Below are positions 42,255-51,327 of a stretch of DNA of 64,000 nucleotides, piece by piece (the stretch's first letter is position 1; each line of letters starts with the position of its first letter). A model generated the notes under the pieces. It was not told the origin of the DNA, made no database searches, and saw nothing but the letters and a program-made list of their open reading frames with translations. Made by a program: the position numbers and the translations under genes. Source of the DNA: Parahoeflea halophila (GTDB taxonomy: Bacteria > Pseudomonadota > Alphaproteobacteria > Rhizobiales > Rhizobiaceae); contig NZ_OCPC01000006.1 of NCBI RefSeq assembly GCF_900220985.1, positions 290,201 through 354,200 on the forward strand, given 5' to 3'.

Positions 42255-43292
42255 ATGACTTTGCCTTCGAGCATGAATGCGCTGATCCTCAAGCACGACG
42301 GATACGGCAACACCCGTACCGGCGCGGCAATCGACACGCTGGAGCCCTATCTCGAATATGGTGCCCTGCCCATGCCGAAGCCCCGCTCCGGCCAGGTGCT
42401 GATCAAGGTCCGCATGGCCTCGGTCAATCCGTCCGATCTCTATTTCATCAAGGGCGAATACGGCCAGCCGCGGATCAAGGGCGCGGCTGCGGGGTTCGAG
42501 GGCGTTGGCGACGTCGTCGACGGCAAGGGGCTTTACGCGAGCTATCTCAAGGGCAAGCGCGTGGCCTTTGTCGGCGGCGTTAACGGTTCGGGCGCCTGGG
42601 CGGAGTATATCGTCGTCGAAGCGGCGATGTGCGTGGTGGTCAAACAGGCCATGCGCGACGAGGATACGGCCGGTCACGTGGTCAACCCGGTCACCGCCTG
42701 GACCATGTTCGACATAGTCAAGGCATCGGGCTCGAAGAGTTTCGTCTTCACCGCCGCCTTCTCCCAGCTCGGCAAGCTGATGGCGGGGCTTTCGCGCGAC
42801 AATGGTTACGCGATGATTGCCGTCATCCGCAAGGAAAGCCAGGCAGCGCATCTCAAAGAGCTCGGGGCGAAACACGTGCTGGTGCAGTCCGATCCGGAGT
42901 TTGCCACGAAGCTCGCCGCGCTGATGAAGTCGGAGAAGCCGCGCATCCTGCTCGACGCGGTCGCCAACCAGCTCTCCGCCGATATCTTCACCGCCATGCC
43001 GGCGCGCGCCCGCTGGGTGGTCTACGGCAAGCTCGACACCGAGGCGCCGGCGCTCAGCGAACCCGGCCAACTGATCTTCATGAACAAGAAGATCGAGGGC
43101 TACTGGCTGATGAACTGGTTCCGCCAGGCCTCGATCTTCACGAAGCTGAAGACGCTGCGCGCGGTGCAGGATCGCTTCATCAAGGGCGGCTGGCGCACCG
43201 AAGTGGTGGCCACGGTCAGGCTCGCCGATGTCATGCGCGACCTGCCCGAGGCGCTCAAGACCGGTGACGGCAAGGTGATGATCGTGCCATAG
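42255..43292 (+). CDS. MDR superfamily zinc-binding dehydrogenase-like reductase
   Basis: A 345-residue medium-chain dehydrogenase/reductase. It has VLIKVRMASVNPSDLYFIKGEYG at the N terminus and PAAGFEG-like (GAAAGFEGVGDVV) and VNPVTAWTMFD segments. The Rossmann region reads FVFTAAFSQLGKLMAGLSRDNG, with the usual glycine-rich turn replaced (no GxGxxG), so cofactor binding may differ from its neighbour. It is the last gene of the rightward arm and begins 9 bases after the previous stop. It resembles mitochondrial enoyl reductase-type MDRs. Substrate unknown. Confidence 0.82.
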   Translation: MTLPSSMNALILKHDGYGNTRTGAAIDTLEPYLEYGALPMPKPRSGQVLIKVRMASVNPSDLYFIKGEYGQPRIKGAAAGFEGVGDVVDGKGLYASYLKGKRVAFVGGVNGSGAWAEYIVVEAAMCVVVKQAMRDEDTAGHVVNPVTAWTMFDIVKASGSKSFVFTAAFSQLGKLMAGLSRDNGYAMIAVIRKESQAAHLKELGAKHVLVQSDPEFATKLAALMKSEKPRILLDAVANQLSADIFTAMPARARWVVYGKLDTEAPALSEPGQLIFMNKKIEGYWLMNWFRQASIFTKLKTLRAVQDRFIKGGWRTEVVATVRLADVMRDLPEALKTGDGKVMIVP

Positions 43293-43462
43293 CCAGTCTG
43301 GCGCGATAATCCTTTACATTATCATATCATCTCAAGCTAATGTTTTGATTCAATATTCTGCCACTGTTAAAGCGGCGTGTGAGCTCCGGTGAAATTTTCA
43401 TCGCGGGATGAAACTTTCCATCCGGCAACGCCGTCCTACTTTTAAAGGCAAGAGGCCAGCTC

Positions 43463-43897
43463 ATGACATATCCCCACCGCATACTTTTCATCCTCGCAGC
43501 AGCGCTGATTGCGGTGCTGACAAGTCTGGCCTCGGTGCGTGCCGATGACGGGGCCGCCGCCCGCAGCGTCATCGAAAGCCAGATCGCGGCCTTCCTCAAT
43601 GATGATGCGGCCACCGCCTATTCCTTTGCCGCCCCCTCGATCAAGCAACTCTATCCCGACGAAAGCCGTTTCTTCGACATGGTCAAGCGCGGCTACCAGC
43701 CGGTCTACCGGCCCGGCAATTTCGCCTTCGGCCGTTCCAAGGCGACGGCGGACGGTGCGCGCTTTGTCCAGGAGGTGATCATCCAGGGACCGACCGGCCA
43801 GGACTGGACCGCGCTCTATTTGCTGGAACGCCAGCCCGACGGCAGCTTCAAGATCAACGGCGTGCAGATGATCCGCGCCGCAGGCCCCCAGACCTGA
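43463..43897 (+). CDS. DUF4864 exported protein
   Basis: A 144-residue protein with a signal peptide (HRILFILAAALIAVLTSLASVRA) and a mature NTF2-like domain: SVIESQIAAFLNDDAATAYSFAAPSIKQLYPDESRFF, then GNFAFG and the closing YLLERQPDGSFKINGVQMI. This is the DUF4864 pattern common in alphaproteobacteria. Function unknown; it is probably periplasmic. It stands alone with about 170 bases of AT-richer sequence upstream. Confidence 0.85.
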   Translation: MTYPHRILFILAAALIAVLTSLASVRADDGAAARSVIESQIAAFLNDDAATAYSFAAPSIKQLYPDESRFFDMVKRGYQPVYRPGNFAFGRSKATADGARFVQEVIIQGPTGQDWTALYLLERQPDGSFKINGVQMIRAAGPQT

Positions 43898-44095
43898 GTC
43901 ACTTCGTCGTGCGCCACAGATTGATCATGTCTCCTGTCGCACCCGCTAACCTCACCGCTGGAGCCAGACCTTGCAATCCGCATTGATGGTGACCCGCCAG
44001 CATTGCCAGCCGGCCGGCGTGCCACCTATGATCGGCGTTCCGGAGTTCCGATAGATCGGCCTCGCGCACCGGGCATCAACAGACGGAGATTTTTC

Positions 44096-44578
44096 GTGAG
44101 CGTCGCCTTCACCAAGGAAGAAAGTTCCGAGACCGCAGCGGAAACGCAACTGCCGGACCGGCCGATTTCCCCGCACCCGAATTTGGTGACAGAGAGTGGA
44201 CTGGCGCAGCTGCAGGCGGAGCTCGCCCGGGCGCGCGCCGCCTTCGAGGCGGCCAACGGCATCGACGATGTCAACGAGAAGCGGCGCCAGCAGGCGGGCC
44301 CGTTGCGCGATGCGCGCTATTTTGCCGAGCGGGTGCGCACGGCGCAGGTGATGCCAGATCCCATTTCCCACGACACCGTCGGCTTTGGGTCGACGGTCAC
44401 CTACAGCCGCGACGGCAAGCCGCCGCAGACCTACCGCATTGTCGGCGAGGATGAGGCCGACCCGAAGACCGGCACCCTCTCCTTTGCTTCGCCGGTCGCC
44501 CGCGCCCTGATGGGCAAGACCGTCGGCGATGTGGTGGAGGCCGGCGGGCACGAGCTCGAGGTGATTGCGATCGCCTGA
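44096..44578 (+). CDS. GreA/GreB family transcription elongation factor-like protein
   Basis: A 160-residue protein. The C-terminal half (VGFGSTVTYSRDGKPPQTYRIVGEDEADPKTGTLSFASPVARALMGKTVGDVVE in outline) is the GreA/GreB FKBP-like domain. The N-terminal half has a coiled-coil stretch (LAQLQAELARARAAFEAA) with RDARYFAERVRTAQV, as in Gre factors. The acidic tip expected for cleavage stimulation is only partly conserved (GIDDVNEKRR). I chose the GTG with GGAG 8 bases upstream. It may act on RNA polymerase as a secondary-channel factor; which subgroup is unclear. Confidence 0.82.
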   Translation: MSVAFTKEESSETAAETQLPDRPISPHPNLVTESGLAQLQAELARARAAFEAANGIDDVNEKRRQQAGPLRDARYFAERVRTAQVMPDPISHDTVGFGSTVTYSRDGKPPQTYRIVGEDEADPKTGTLSFASPVARALMGKTVGDVVEAGGHELEVIAIA

Positions 44579-45506
44579 CCGGTGGCAAGTCTGCATCGAG
44601 GACCTGCGCAGCGCAGCTGAATGACGGCATCTCGCGCTCAATCGGAGCTCATCGAGCGATGACGGACACGCATTCTATCAGGGCGCTCCGTCCGGGCAGC
44701 AGGAAACGCTGCCGCGCGACATCTGTCGCCGAGGTGTGAAACAGCAAGTCCGGAGGGCCGCACGCAGGCTTTGCCTCTGGAAAATAAGAATTGGGTGGCG
44801 CAACCTGCGCACGGCCCGATCATCGCCGGATGATGTCCGCATCCGACAGGCGGCACCTTGCACGTCTCGGGGCTGGCTTATCCACCAGGATCCCGCCCGG
44901 ATTGCTCCGGTCACGGCCTGGACTGACCGCGCAGGTGGGTTTCGGGGAACCGGCACGGACGCTGCAGGTCAAAAACCTCGCATGTCCGCCACAGGCCCGC
45001 ACCGCACTTCCCGCTCCGCGCTTTCGCCTTTAAGCGGCCACGAAACGGGAGCCGGCCCGGTGGCTGGCTTTGCACGCGTCCCGAACGGAACCCGCCCGCC
45101 AGCGGAACCCCGATGGCCTCCGCCTCCTCCCGCGACCTGCCGCACGTTCCGGCATGTTTCGAAAGGCCTTCCTCCCGCCTGGACCAACACGTTCATGTTC
45201 CATCCGGCGGCGGGAGCGCGGATAGTGTGACACGGGTATAGGGGGGTGGGGAAAAAACGACAGTAATACCAGCCTGAATTCCCTGCTTCACAAACCGGTG
45301 GCTGGGCGCGGTGATCAGTTTACTCCAGCGCCAGATTAGGTAAAATGCATTCGTTTGATGCCACCAAAACGGCCTTGGAACTGGGACTGCTCGATAAAAG
45401 ATCGCGGGACAGGCTCACAAGCAAATGATGGCAGGTTGCCGATGAGGGTCACCTGTTTGACCGAACTTGACGCATTTGGCGTTGCAGGATTCTCTGAGGC
45501 TGGCTC
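44579..45506. other. Long intergenic region without a convincing gene
   Basis: About 930 bases. Several open frames cross it, the longest 164 codons on the + strand, but all are Arg/Pro-rich, lack ribosome sites and show no family motif. Around 45236-45256 there is a purine-rich run (GGGTATAGGGGGGTGGGGAAAAAACG). The last 150 bases are AT-richer and probably contain the promoter for the rsbQ-like gene. It could be decayed coding sequence or hold an undetected small RNA; I can support neither. Confidence 0.4.
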
Positions 45507-46328
45507 ATGGATATACTCAAGCGAAATAATGTGACTGTCATCGGCGAAGGAAGCACACCGCTCGTATTCGCGCACGGCTATGGTTGCGACCAAAACATGT
45601 GGCGCCTGATCACTCCGGATTTTTTGTCAGACTACAAGATCGTGCTCTATGATCTTACCGGCTCGGGCAAATCCGACCTCGCGGCGTATGATTTCAAGAA
45701 ATACGGCACGCTCAAAGGTCATGCGACCGACCTGATTGAAATCTGCGAAGCGCTTGATTTGTCGGGGTCGATAGTGGTCGGTCACTCAGTAAGCGCAATG
45801 TCCGTTGCGTTGGCTGCCATTCGCCAGCCGGACCTGTTTTCGTCGTTGGTGATGGTAGCGCCGTCACCATGCTACATAAATGATGGCGATTACGTTGGAG
45901 GCTTTACGCCGGCAGATATCGAGGGACTGCTCGATTTCCTCGATACGAATTATCTGGGTTGGTCGAGAGAAATGGCACCTGCTATCATGGGCGTTCCGGA
46001 CAAACCGCATCTTGCCGAAGAGCTGACAAACAGTTTCTGCCGGACCGATCCAAACATCGCTCAGCACTTCGGCAGAGTGACGTACATGTCCGATCACCGC
46101 CTGGATGTGAAGAAGGTGACCCAACCAACCCTTATCCTGCAGTGCAGCGAAGATATCGTTGCGCCTGTGGCCGTTGGCCAATGGCTGCAGGACAACATGA
46201 GAGCAAGCCAGCTGGTGGTGATGAATGCGACAGGACATTGCCCACACCTCAGCGCGCCGGCTGAAACAGTTTCGGCAATACGCCGGTTTCTCGACGTGGA
46301 TGCAAACACAGAACGTCCTGAAATGTGA
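45507..46328 (+). CDS. RsbQ-like alpha/beta hydrolase
   Basis: A 273-residue alpha/beta hydrolase closely similar in pattern to Bacillus RsbQ and plant D14/KAI2. It shows AHGYGCDQNMWR, LYDLTGSGKSDLAAYD, GHSVSAMS with nucleophile Ser94, VMVAPSPCYIND, TDPNIAQHFGRVTYMSDHR, Asp216 (LQCSEDIVAP) and His244 (ATGHCPHLS). RsbQ is a signalling hydrolase that activates the PAS-phosphatase RsbP under energy stress. Here the next gene, overlapping by 4 bases, encodes a PAS-PAS-HWE histidine kinase, so the hydrolase likely delivers a small-molecule signal to that kinase. The triad is intact. Confidence 0.88.
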   Translation: MDILKRNNVTVIGEGSTPLVFAHGYGCDQNMWRLITPDFLSDYKIVLYDLTGSGKSDLAAYDFKKYGTLKGHATDLIEICEALDLSGSIVVGHSVSAMSVALAAIRQPDLFSSLVMVAPSPCYINDGDYVGGFTPADIEGLLDFLDTNYLGWSREMAPAIMGVPDKPHLAEELTNSFCRTDPNIAQHFGRVTYMSDHRLDVKKVTQPTLILQCSEDIVAPVAVGQWLQDNMRASQLVVMNATGHCPHLSAPAETVSAIRRFLDVDANTERPEM

Positions 46329-47713
46329 CCGATAGGATGGCAACGCGCATCGAGGTTCAGGAAACCGCCGGCGAGATACTCGCCGAATTGCCTTGCGGTG
46401 TGGTTTCCACGCTTGAAGACGGCACGATTGTGCGGGTCAACCGCACCTTCCTGAACTGGACCGGACTGACAGCCGATGTAATCGACAACGGCAAGCGTTT
46501 TCAGGAGTTGCTGACCGTCCCTGGACGCATTTTCTATGAGACCCATTTCGCTCCGCTGCTTCTCATGCAGGGAGGTGTCAAGGAAGTTGCTTGCCAGCTC
46601 AAACGGGGCGACAAGGAGCCGATCCACGTCCTGCTCAATTCCATGGTCGTCGAAGGTCGGAAAGACCTGCCGCGCCTTATCCGCACGGTCGTCTTCGACG
46701 CCACGGACCGGTTCAAGTATGAACAGGAACTCAGACGAGGCCGCAATGAGTCACGGCAACTTGCCGCGATAGTACAGGCCTCCAGTGACGGCATAGTCAG
46801 CGCCGGCCTGGACGGCGTGGTGCGGACCTGGAATCCCGGTGCCACCCGCATGTTCGGCTACACTGAGGCCGAGGCTGTCGGGCGCAGTGTCGACGATCTG
46901 ATCGTGCCCGTCGACCGGAAGCAAGAGCGGGAAGAAAAGTACAGGAAAATCAGGTCCGGCGAACATGTGACCTTCTCTGACACTGCAAGGCAACACAAGG
47001 ACGGTCGACTGGTTCCAGTCGAAATCACGGCCACGCCCATGGTGGATGACCACGGTCGCGTGATCGCTGCATCGCTGATCTTCCGCGATATCAGCGACCG
47101 TAAACTCGCGGAAGAAAAACAACGGCTGCTGATGGGCGAACTCAACCACCGGGTCAAGAACCTGCTCTCGGTGGTTCAGGTGGTTGCCCGCCAGACAGCA
47201 AGTGTCAGCGATGCAACCACATTTGGCACCAGGTTGTCCGAGCGGCTGCTCGGACTGGCTGCATGTCAGGATCTTCTTGTGCAGTCTAACTGGCAGGGCG
47301 CCGAACTGTCGGAACTCGTGTCGGCGCAATTGGCACATTTCAGCGACATGATCGGCATCCGGATATTCATTGACGGCCCTGAAATCAAGATTTCTCCCGA
47401 CGTCACCCAAGGCCTCGGCATGGCCTTGCACGAGCTTGCCACCAACGCCGCCAAATACGGCGCACTCTCCAATGCCACAGGCTGCGTCAAAATCAGTTGG
47501 CAGATCCGGGAAGATCCTGATCTCCGGTTTTCTATCCAATGGGTGGAACGCGGCGGGCCGCCGGTTCAGATCCCCACCAGAGAAGGATTTGGGAACAAGG
47601 TGCTCCGGCGGATGGTGGAGGCTTCGGTGAAGGGAAAAGTGTCGCTTGATTATCCACCGGATGGCCTGCGTTGGAAGCTTGAAGCAAAGCTGAGCGACAT
47701 TACAGCGGATTAA
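46325..47713 (+). CDS. PAS-PAS sensor histidine kinase, HWE family
   Basis: A 462-residue soluble kinase. Two PAS domains occupy about 12-130 (LPCGVVSTLEDGTIVRVNRTF) and 145-260 (SSDGIVSAGLDGVVRTWNPGATRMFGY). The phospho-acceptor region MGELNHRVKNLLSVVQVVARQT has His275. The N-box is ALHELATNAAKYGALS, and WVERGG supplies the Trp-x-Glu that defines the HWE family. There is no receiver domain or membrane segment. The GTG start overlaps the rsbQ-like stop. HWE/HisKA2 kinases in alphaproteobacteria commonly feed the PhyR-NepR-sigma EcfG general stress response, a plausible output here. Confidence 0.92.
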   Translation: MTDRMATRIEVQETAGEILAELPCGVVSTLEDGTIVRVNRTFLNWTGLTADVIDNGKRFQELLTVPGRIFYETHFAPLLLMQGGVKEVACQLKRGDKEPIHVLLNSMVVEGRKDLPRLIRTVVFDATDRFKYEQELRRGRNESRQLAAIVQASSDGIVSAGLDGVVRTWNPGATRMFGYTEAEAVGRSVDDLIVPVDRKQEREEKYRKIRSGEHVTFSDTARQHKDGRLVPVEITATPMVDDHGRVIAASLIFRDISDRKLAEEKQRLLMGELNHRVKNLLSVVQVVARQTASVSDATTFGTRLSERLLGLAACQDLLVQSNWQGAELSELVSAQLAHFSDMIGIRIFIDGPEIKISPDVTQGLGMALHELATNAAKYGALSNATGCVKISWQIREDPDLRFSIQWVERGGPPVQIPTREGFGNKVLRRMVEASVKGKVSLDYPPDGLRWKLEAKLSDITAD

Positions 47714-47888
47714 GAGTCAGGCATTCGGACACTGACGTTTGGCTCGCTTCGGCCTGCAGCGCGATGTGCGTGGCAAGGAGTTCTCTCATGTCCCCGGATT
47801 TCTTCTTTGGGCGAAATCCGCTATGACCTTGCGCGGGTGCACGCTGCCCTCACCACTTTACCAACGCGATCTCCGAGGAACCTTGACC

Positions 47889-48221
47889 ATGACATTCCGG
47901 CTTGCACTTCTGGTTGTCAGCGCCGCTTTCGTTTCGGCCTGTACCACCGCGTCGGTGGCTTCCAATCCACTTGAGAAGCGCTGGAACGGCAAGTCGGCAG
48001 GCAGTTTCTTTGCCGCATACGGACCACCGGTTTCCGACAGCGGCGGGGCGCTCGGCGCGACGCAATACACCTGGCGCGGCGGCTTTCGCGGTGGCCGGCC
48101 CTGCGTGGTCGAGCTTTCGGTTGCCAAGGATTACACCATTACCTCGATCAGCGCTGTGTCCGACCGGATTGACCCGAAGGGCGGGCCGTCCCATTGCGAA
48201 AAGACGCTCGATGCGGCGTAA
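47889..48221 (+). CDS. Small lipoprotein, unknown function
   Basis: A 110-residue protein with a type II signal peptide: MTFRLALLVVSAAFVSAC places the lipid-modified Cys at residue 18. The mature part contains GKSAGSFFAAYGPPVS and GATQYTWRGG, then a Cys, VVELSVAKDYTITSI and a final Cys, resembling small outer-membrane lipoproteins with a BamE/SmpA-like layout. AGGAA lies upstream of the ATG; the longer open frame before it is not coding-like. It stands alone. Confidence 0.75.
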   Translation: MTFRLALLVVSAAFVSACTTASVASNPLEKRWNGKSAGSFFAAYGPPVSDSGGALGATQYTWRGGFRGGRPCVVELSVAKDYTITSISAVSDRIDPKGGPSHCEKTLDAA

Positions 48222-48293
48222 GGGTTTGCTCAGCAGACCGCCGTTACCCAGGTCTTGATCCAGAAAAGCACAGCGACGTCGTAGCTCCGGGGT

Positions 48294-48375
48294 CCAGCCA
48301 GCCCAAGTCCTTTGGCTGGAAGACTCCTCTGACCCGGCGGACGCCGGGTCGCTGGATCCCGGCTCGTGGGCCGGG
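48294..48375. repeat. Intergenic palindromic repeat of rhizobial type
   Basis: Three hairpin-forming units lie in series: CCAGCC...GGCTGG (48294-48299 with 48314-48319), ACCCGGC-GGAC-GCCGGGT (48332-48349) and CCCGGC-TCGTGG-GCCGGG (48358-48375), ending in the motif CCGGGATGACGG. I recall sequences of the form GGATCCCGGC...GCCGGGATGAC as abundant intergenic repeats in rhizobial genomes. It lies between the lipoprotein gene and tgt, which are convergent, so it may also act as a transcription barrier. Confidence 0.6.
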
Positions 48376-48478
48376 ATGACGGAGGGGAAGGCGGCCTGTG
48401 CGGATCACGTTCAGGTTGAAGAACGGTGTGCTTCCGCAATTCGATGACTTCGAAGCCGGCCGGGTGGCAACCGGCGCC

Positions 48479-49633
48479 CTACCCCAGCGGCGGGATGTCG
48501 CCCTTGGCCCAGCGCTCTTGCGTCTCGGCGGAGAAGTCGTCGAAGCGCTGTGCTGCGATCGCGGCGCGGATGCCGGACATAAGGTCCTGGTAGTAGCTGA
48601 GGTTGTTCCAGGTGATCAGCATCATGCCCAGAATCTCGTTGGAGCGGACCAAGTGGTGCAGATAGGCGCGGGAATAGGCGCGCGCTGCCGGGCATGAGCT
48701 CTCTTCGTCAAGCGGCCGGTGGTCTTCGGCGTGGCGGGCATTCTTGATGTTGATCTTGCCGTGGCGGGTAAAGGCCAGTCCGTGGCGGCCGGCGCGGGTC
48801 GGCATCACGCAGTCGAACATGTCGATGCCGCGGCCAACCGATTTGAGCATGTCGTCGGGCGTGCCCACCCCCATCAGATAGCGCGGCTTTTCCGCCGGCA
48901 GCAGCGGACAGATGACATCGAGCATGTCGAGCATCACCTCCTGCGGTTCGCCGACGGCAAGGCCGCCCACCGCATAGCCCTTGAGATCGAGGCTGGAGAG
49001 GCCTTCAGCCGAGCGCTCGCGCAGTTTCGGGACATCGCCGCCCTGGACAATGCCGAACATCGCCTTGCCGGGCTGGTCGCCAAAGGCCACCTTGCAGCGG
49101 TCGGCCCAGCGCAGCGACATTTCCATGGCGCGCTCGATTTCGGTCTCGCCGGCCGGCAGGCGCACGCATTCGTCGAGCTGCATCTGGATGTCGGAATCGA
49201 GCAGGCCCTGGATCTCGATCGAGCGCTCCGGGCTCATCTCGTGGCGCGAGCCGTCGATATGCGACTGGAAGGTGACGCCCTGCTCGTTGATCTTTCTGAG
49301 CGCCGACAGCGACATCACCTGAAAGCCGCCGGAATCGGTCAGGATCGGCTTTTGCCAGCGGCCGAATTCGTGCAGGCCGCCGAGCTTCGCCACCCGCTCG
49401 GCACCGGGCCTGAGCATCAGATGGTAGGTGTTGCCGAGAATGATGTCGGCGCCGAGATCCTCGACTTGGTCCATATACATGGCCTTGACCGTGCCGCCGG
49501 TGCCCACCGGCATGAAGGCAGGCGTGCGGATGGTGCCACGCGGCATCGAGATCGCGCCGCGCCGCGCCTTGCCGTCGGTGGCCAGAAGCTTGAACTGGAA
49601 GGTGTCGGATGTGACGTCGGATTCGGCGGTCAT
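48479..49633 (-). CDS. tgt: tRNA-guanine transglycosylase
   Basis: A 384-residue TGT. It shows [42 protein letters not shown] with the catalytic Asp, [24 protein letters not shown], and [19 protein letters not shown]; the zinc Cys/His residues follow in the C-terminal part. It swaps guanine 34 for preQ1 in GUN-anticodon tRNAs, the first tRNA step of queuosine synthesis. It overlaps queA by 4 bases (ATGA) and ends the coaD-ppi-ppi-queA-tgt operon. Confidence 0.96.
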   Translation of the reverse strand: MTAESDVTSDTFQFKLLATDGKARRGAISMPRGTIRTPAFMPVGTGGTVKAMYMDQVEDLGADIILGNTYHLMLRPGAERVAKLGGLHEFGRWQKPILTDSGGFQVMSLSALRKINEQGVTFQSHIDGSRHEMSPERSIEIQGLLDSDIQMQLDECVRLPAGETEIERAMEMSLRWADRCKVAFGDQPGKAMFGIVQGGDVPKLRERSAEGLSSLDLKGYAVGGLAVGEPQEVMLDMLDVICPLLPAEKPRYLMGVGTPDDMLKSVGRGIDMFDCVMPTRAGRHGLAFTRHGKINIKNARHAEDHRPLDEESSCPAARAYSRAYLHHLVRSNEILGMMLITWNNLSYYQDLMSGIRAAIAAQRFDDFSAETQERWAKGDIPPLG

Positions 49634-50706
49634 GGCGCGCTCCGGAACAACAGGCTGGAATCGCCATAGGAATAGAAACGGTAGCCATTGTCGATGGCAT
49701 GGCGGTAGGCCGCGCGCATGGTCTCGAGCCCGGAAAAGGCCGAGACCAGCATGAACAGCGTCGAGCGCGGCAGGTGGAAATTGGTCATCAGCACATCGAC
49801 GGCGCGAAACCGGTAGCCGGGCGTGATGAAGATGTCGGTCGGGCCCGACCAGGGCTGGATGGTGCCGTCCTCGGACGTGGCGCTTTCCAGCAGCCTCAGC
49901 GAGGTGGTCCCGACGGAAACAACGCGGCCGCCGCGCGCATGGACCTGATTGAGGGCTTCGGCGGTCTTAGCACTGACATGGCCGACTTCCGAATGCATCC
50001 GGTGCTCGGTGGTGTCGTCGGCCTTGACCGGCAGGAAGGTACCGGCGCCGACATGCAGCGTGACGAAATGCCGGGAAATGCCGCGCGCATCGAGCTTGTC
50101 AAACAGCGCGTCAGTGAAATGCAGGCCCGCGGTGGGGGCTGCGACGGCGCCGTCCTCGCGCGCATAGATGGTCTGATAATCTTTGCGGTCCTGGTCGTCC
50201 TCGCCGCGCTTGGACGCGATATAGGGCGGCAGCGGGATTTGGCCACTGGCCATGATCGCCTCGTCGAGCGCCGGGCCGGAGAGATCAAAGATCAGCTCGA
50301 GCTCGCCGCCCTCGCCGCGTGTCCCCGCGGTGGCATCGAGCACGCCCGAAAGACAGGTGGCGCCGTCACCGCCAAAGTGCAGCCGGTCGCCTTGCTTGAT
50401 CCGCTTGGCCGGACGGACAAAGGCTTTCCAGCGGTCGGGGCCCGCGCGCATGTGCAGCGTGGCGGAAATGCGTTGCCGGTTCTCGCCGCGGAGGCGGAAG
50501 CCTTCAAGCTGCGCCGGAATCACGCGCGTGTCGTTGAACACCAGCGCATCGCCGGGCGCGAGCAGACCGGCGAGGTCCGAGACCGAAAGATCCTTAAGGC
50601 TTCCATCGGCATCGACGCGCAGCAGCCGGGCACTGTCGCGTGGGGCTGCCGGGCGCAGCGCAATCCGCTCGTCGGGAAGCTCGAAATCGAAAAGGTCTAC
50701 GCGCAT
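49630..50706 (-). CDS. queA: S-adenosylmethionine:tRNA ribosyltransferase-isomerase
   Basis: A 358-residue QueA. It starts [28 protein letters not shown]. Other family marks are [62 protein letters not shown] and [17 protein letters not shown]. It adds the ribosyl part of SAM to preQ1 in tRNA to give epoxyqueuosine, following Tgt. Its stop overlaps the tgt start. It is preceded by the two cyclophilin genes. Confidence 0.96.
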   Translation of the reverse strand: MRVDLFDFELPDERIALRPAAPRDSARLLRVDADGSLKDLSVSDLAGLLAPGDALVFNDTRVIPAQLEGFRLRGENRQRISATLHMRAGPDRWKAFVRPAKRIKQGDRLHFGGDGATCLSGVLDATAGTRGEGGELELIFDLSGPALDEAIMASGQIPLPPYIASKRGEDDQDRKDYQTIYAREDGAVAAPTAGLHFTDALFDKLDARGISRHFVTLHVGAGTFLPVKADDTTEHRMHSEVGHVSAKTAEALNQVHARGGRVVSVGTTSLRLLESATSEDGTIQPWSGPTDIFITPGYRFRAVDVLMTNFHLPRSTLFMLVSAFSGLETMRAAYRHAIDNGYRFYSYGDSSLLFRSAP

Positions 50707-50775
50707 CGGTGGGCCTCACAAAAAACGCGCGGAACTCACATGGCCTGAAGCCAGGGAACTCCGCGCGAAAATGAC

Positions 50776-51291
50776 TTAGGCCTTGGCGTCAGCCGCAACC
50801 TTCATCGACACGATCTTGTCGGGATCGACGACGGGCTCGCCGCGCTTGATCTTGTCGACATTGTCCATGCCCGACGTCACCTGGCCCCAGACCGTGTACT
50901 GGCGGTTGAGGAAGCCGGCATCGTCGAAGCAGATGAAGAACTGCGAATTGGCCGAGTTCGGATCCTGCGCGCGCGCCATCGAGCAGGTGCCGCGGGAATG
51001 GTTCATGTTGGAGAATTCCGCCTTCAGGTTACCCTTGTCGGAGCCGCCCATGCCGGCGCGGCGGGGATCGAATGACGGCCCGTCGGACTTGCCGAACTTG
51101 ACGTCGCCGGTCTGCGCCATGAAGCCTTCGATGACGCGGTGAAACACGACGCCGTCATAGGCGCCTTCACGGGCCAGTTCCTTGATCCGGGCGACATGGC
51201 CGGGCGCCAGGTCGGGCAGCATTTCGATGATCACTTCACCCTGGGTGGTTTCCATGATCAGTGTGTTTTCGGGATCCTTGATCTCCGCCAT
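50776..51291 (-). CDS. ppiB: Cytoplasmic cyclophilin-type peptidyl-prolyl isomerase
   Basis: A 171-residue cyclophilin without a signal peptide. Active-site elements are YDGVVFHRVIEGFMAQTGD, MARAQDPNSANSQFFICFDDAGFLNRQYTVWGQV. It lies after a second, exported cyclophilin and before queA on the same strand. The bacterial short-loop form is present. The two neighbours are paralogues with almost the same core motifs, one for the cytoplasm and one for the periplasm. Confidence 0.94.
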   Translation of the reverse strand: MAEIKDPENTLIMETTQGEVIIEMLPDLAPGHVARIKELAREGAYDGVVFHRVIEGFMAQTGDVKFGKSDGPSFDPRRAGMGGSDKGNLKAEFSNMNHSRGTCSMARAQDPNSANSQFFICFDDAGFLNRQYTVWGQVTSGMDNVDKIKRGEPVVDPDKIVSMKVAADAKA

Positions 51292-51327
51292 TGCGTCTCT
51301 CCTGTTCAGATTGAAATGGGTATCTGG

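Noticed and set aside
44736..45230. A 164-codon open frame in the long gap before the rsbQ-like gene
   Set aside because: Arg/Pro/Thr-rich, no ribosome site, no family pattern, and overlapped by equally long frames on the other strand.
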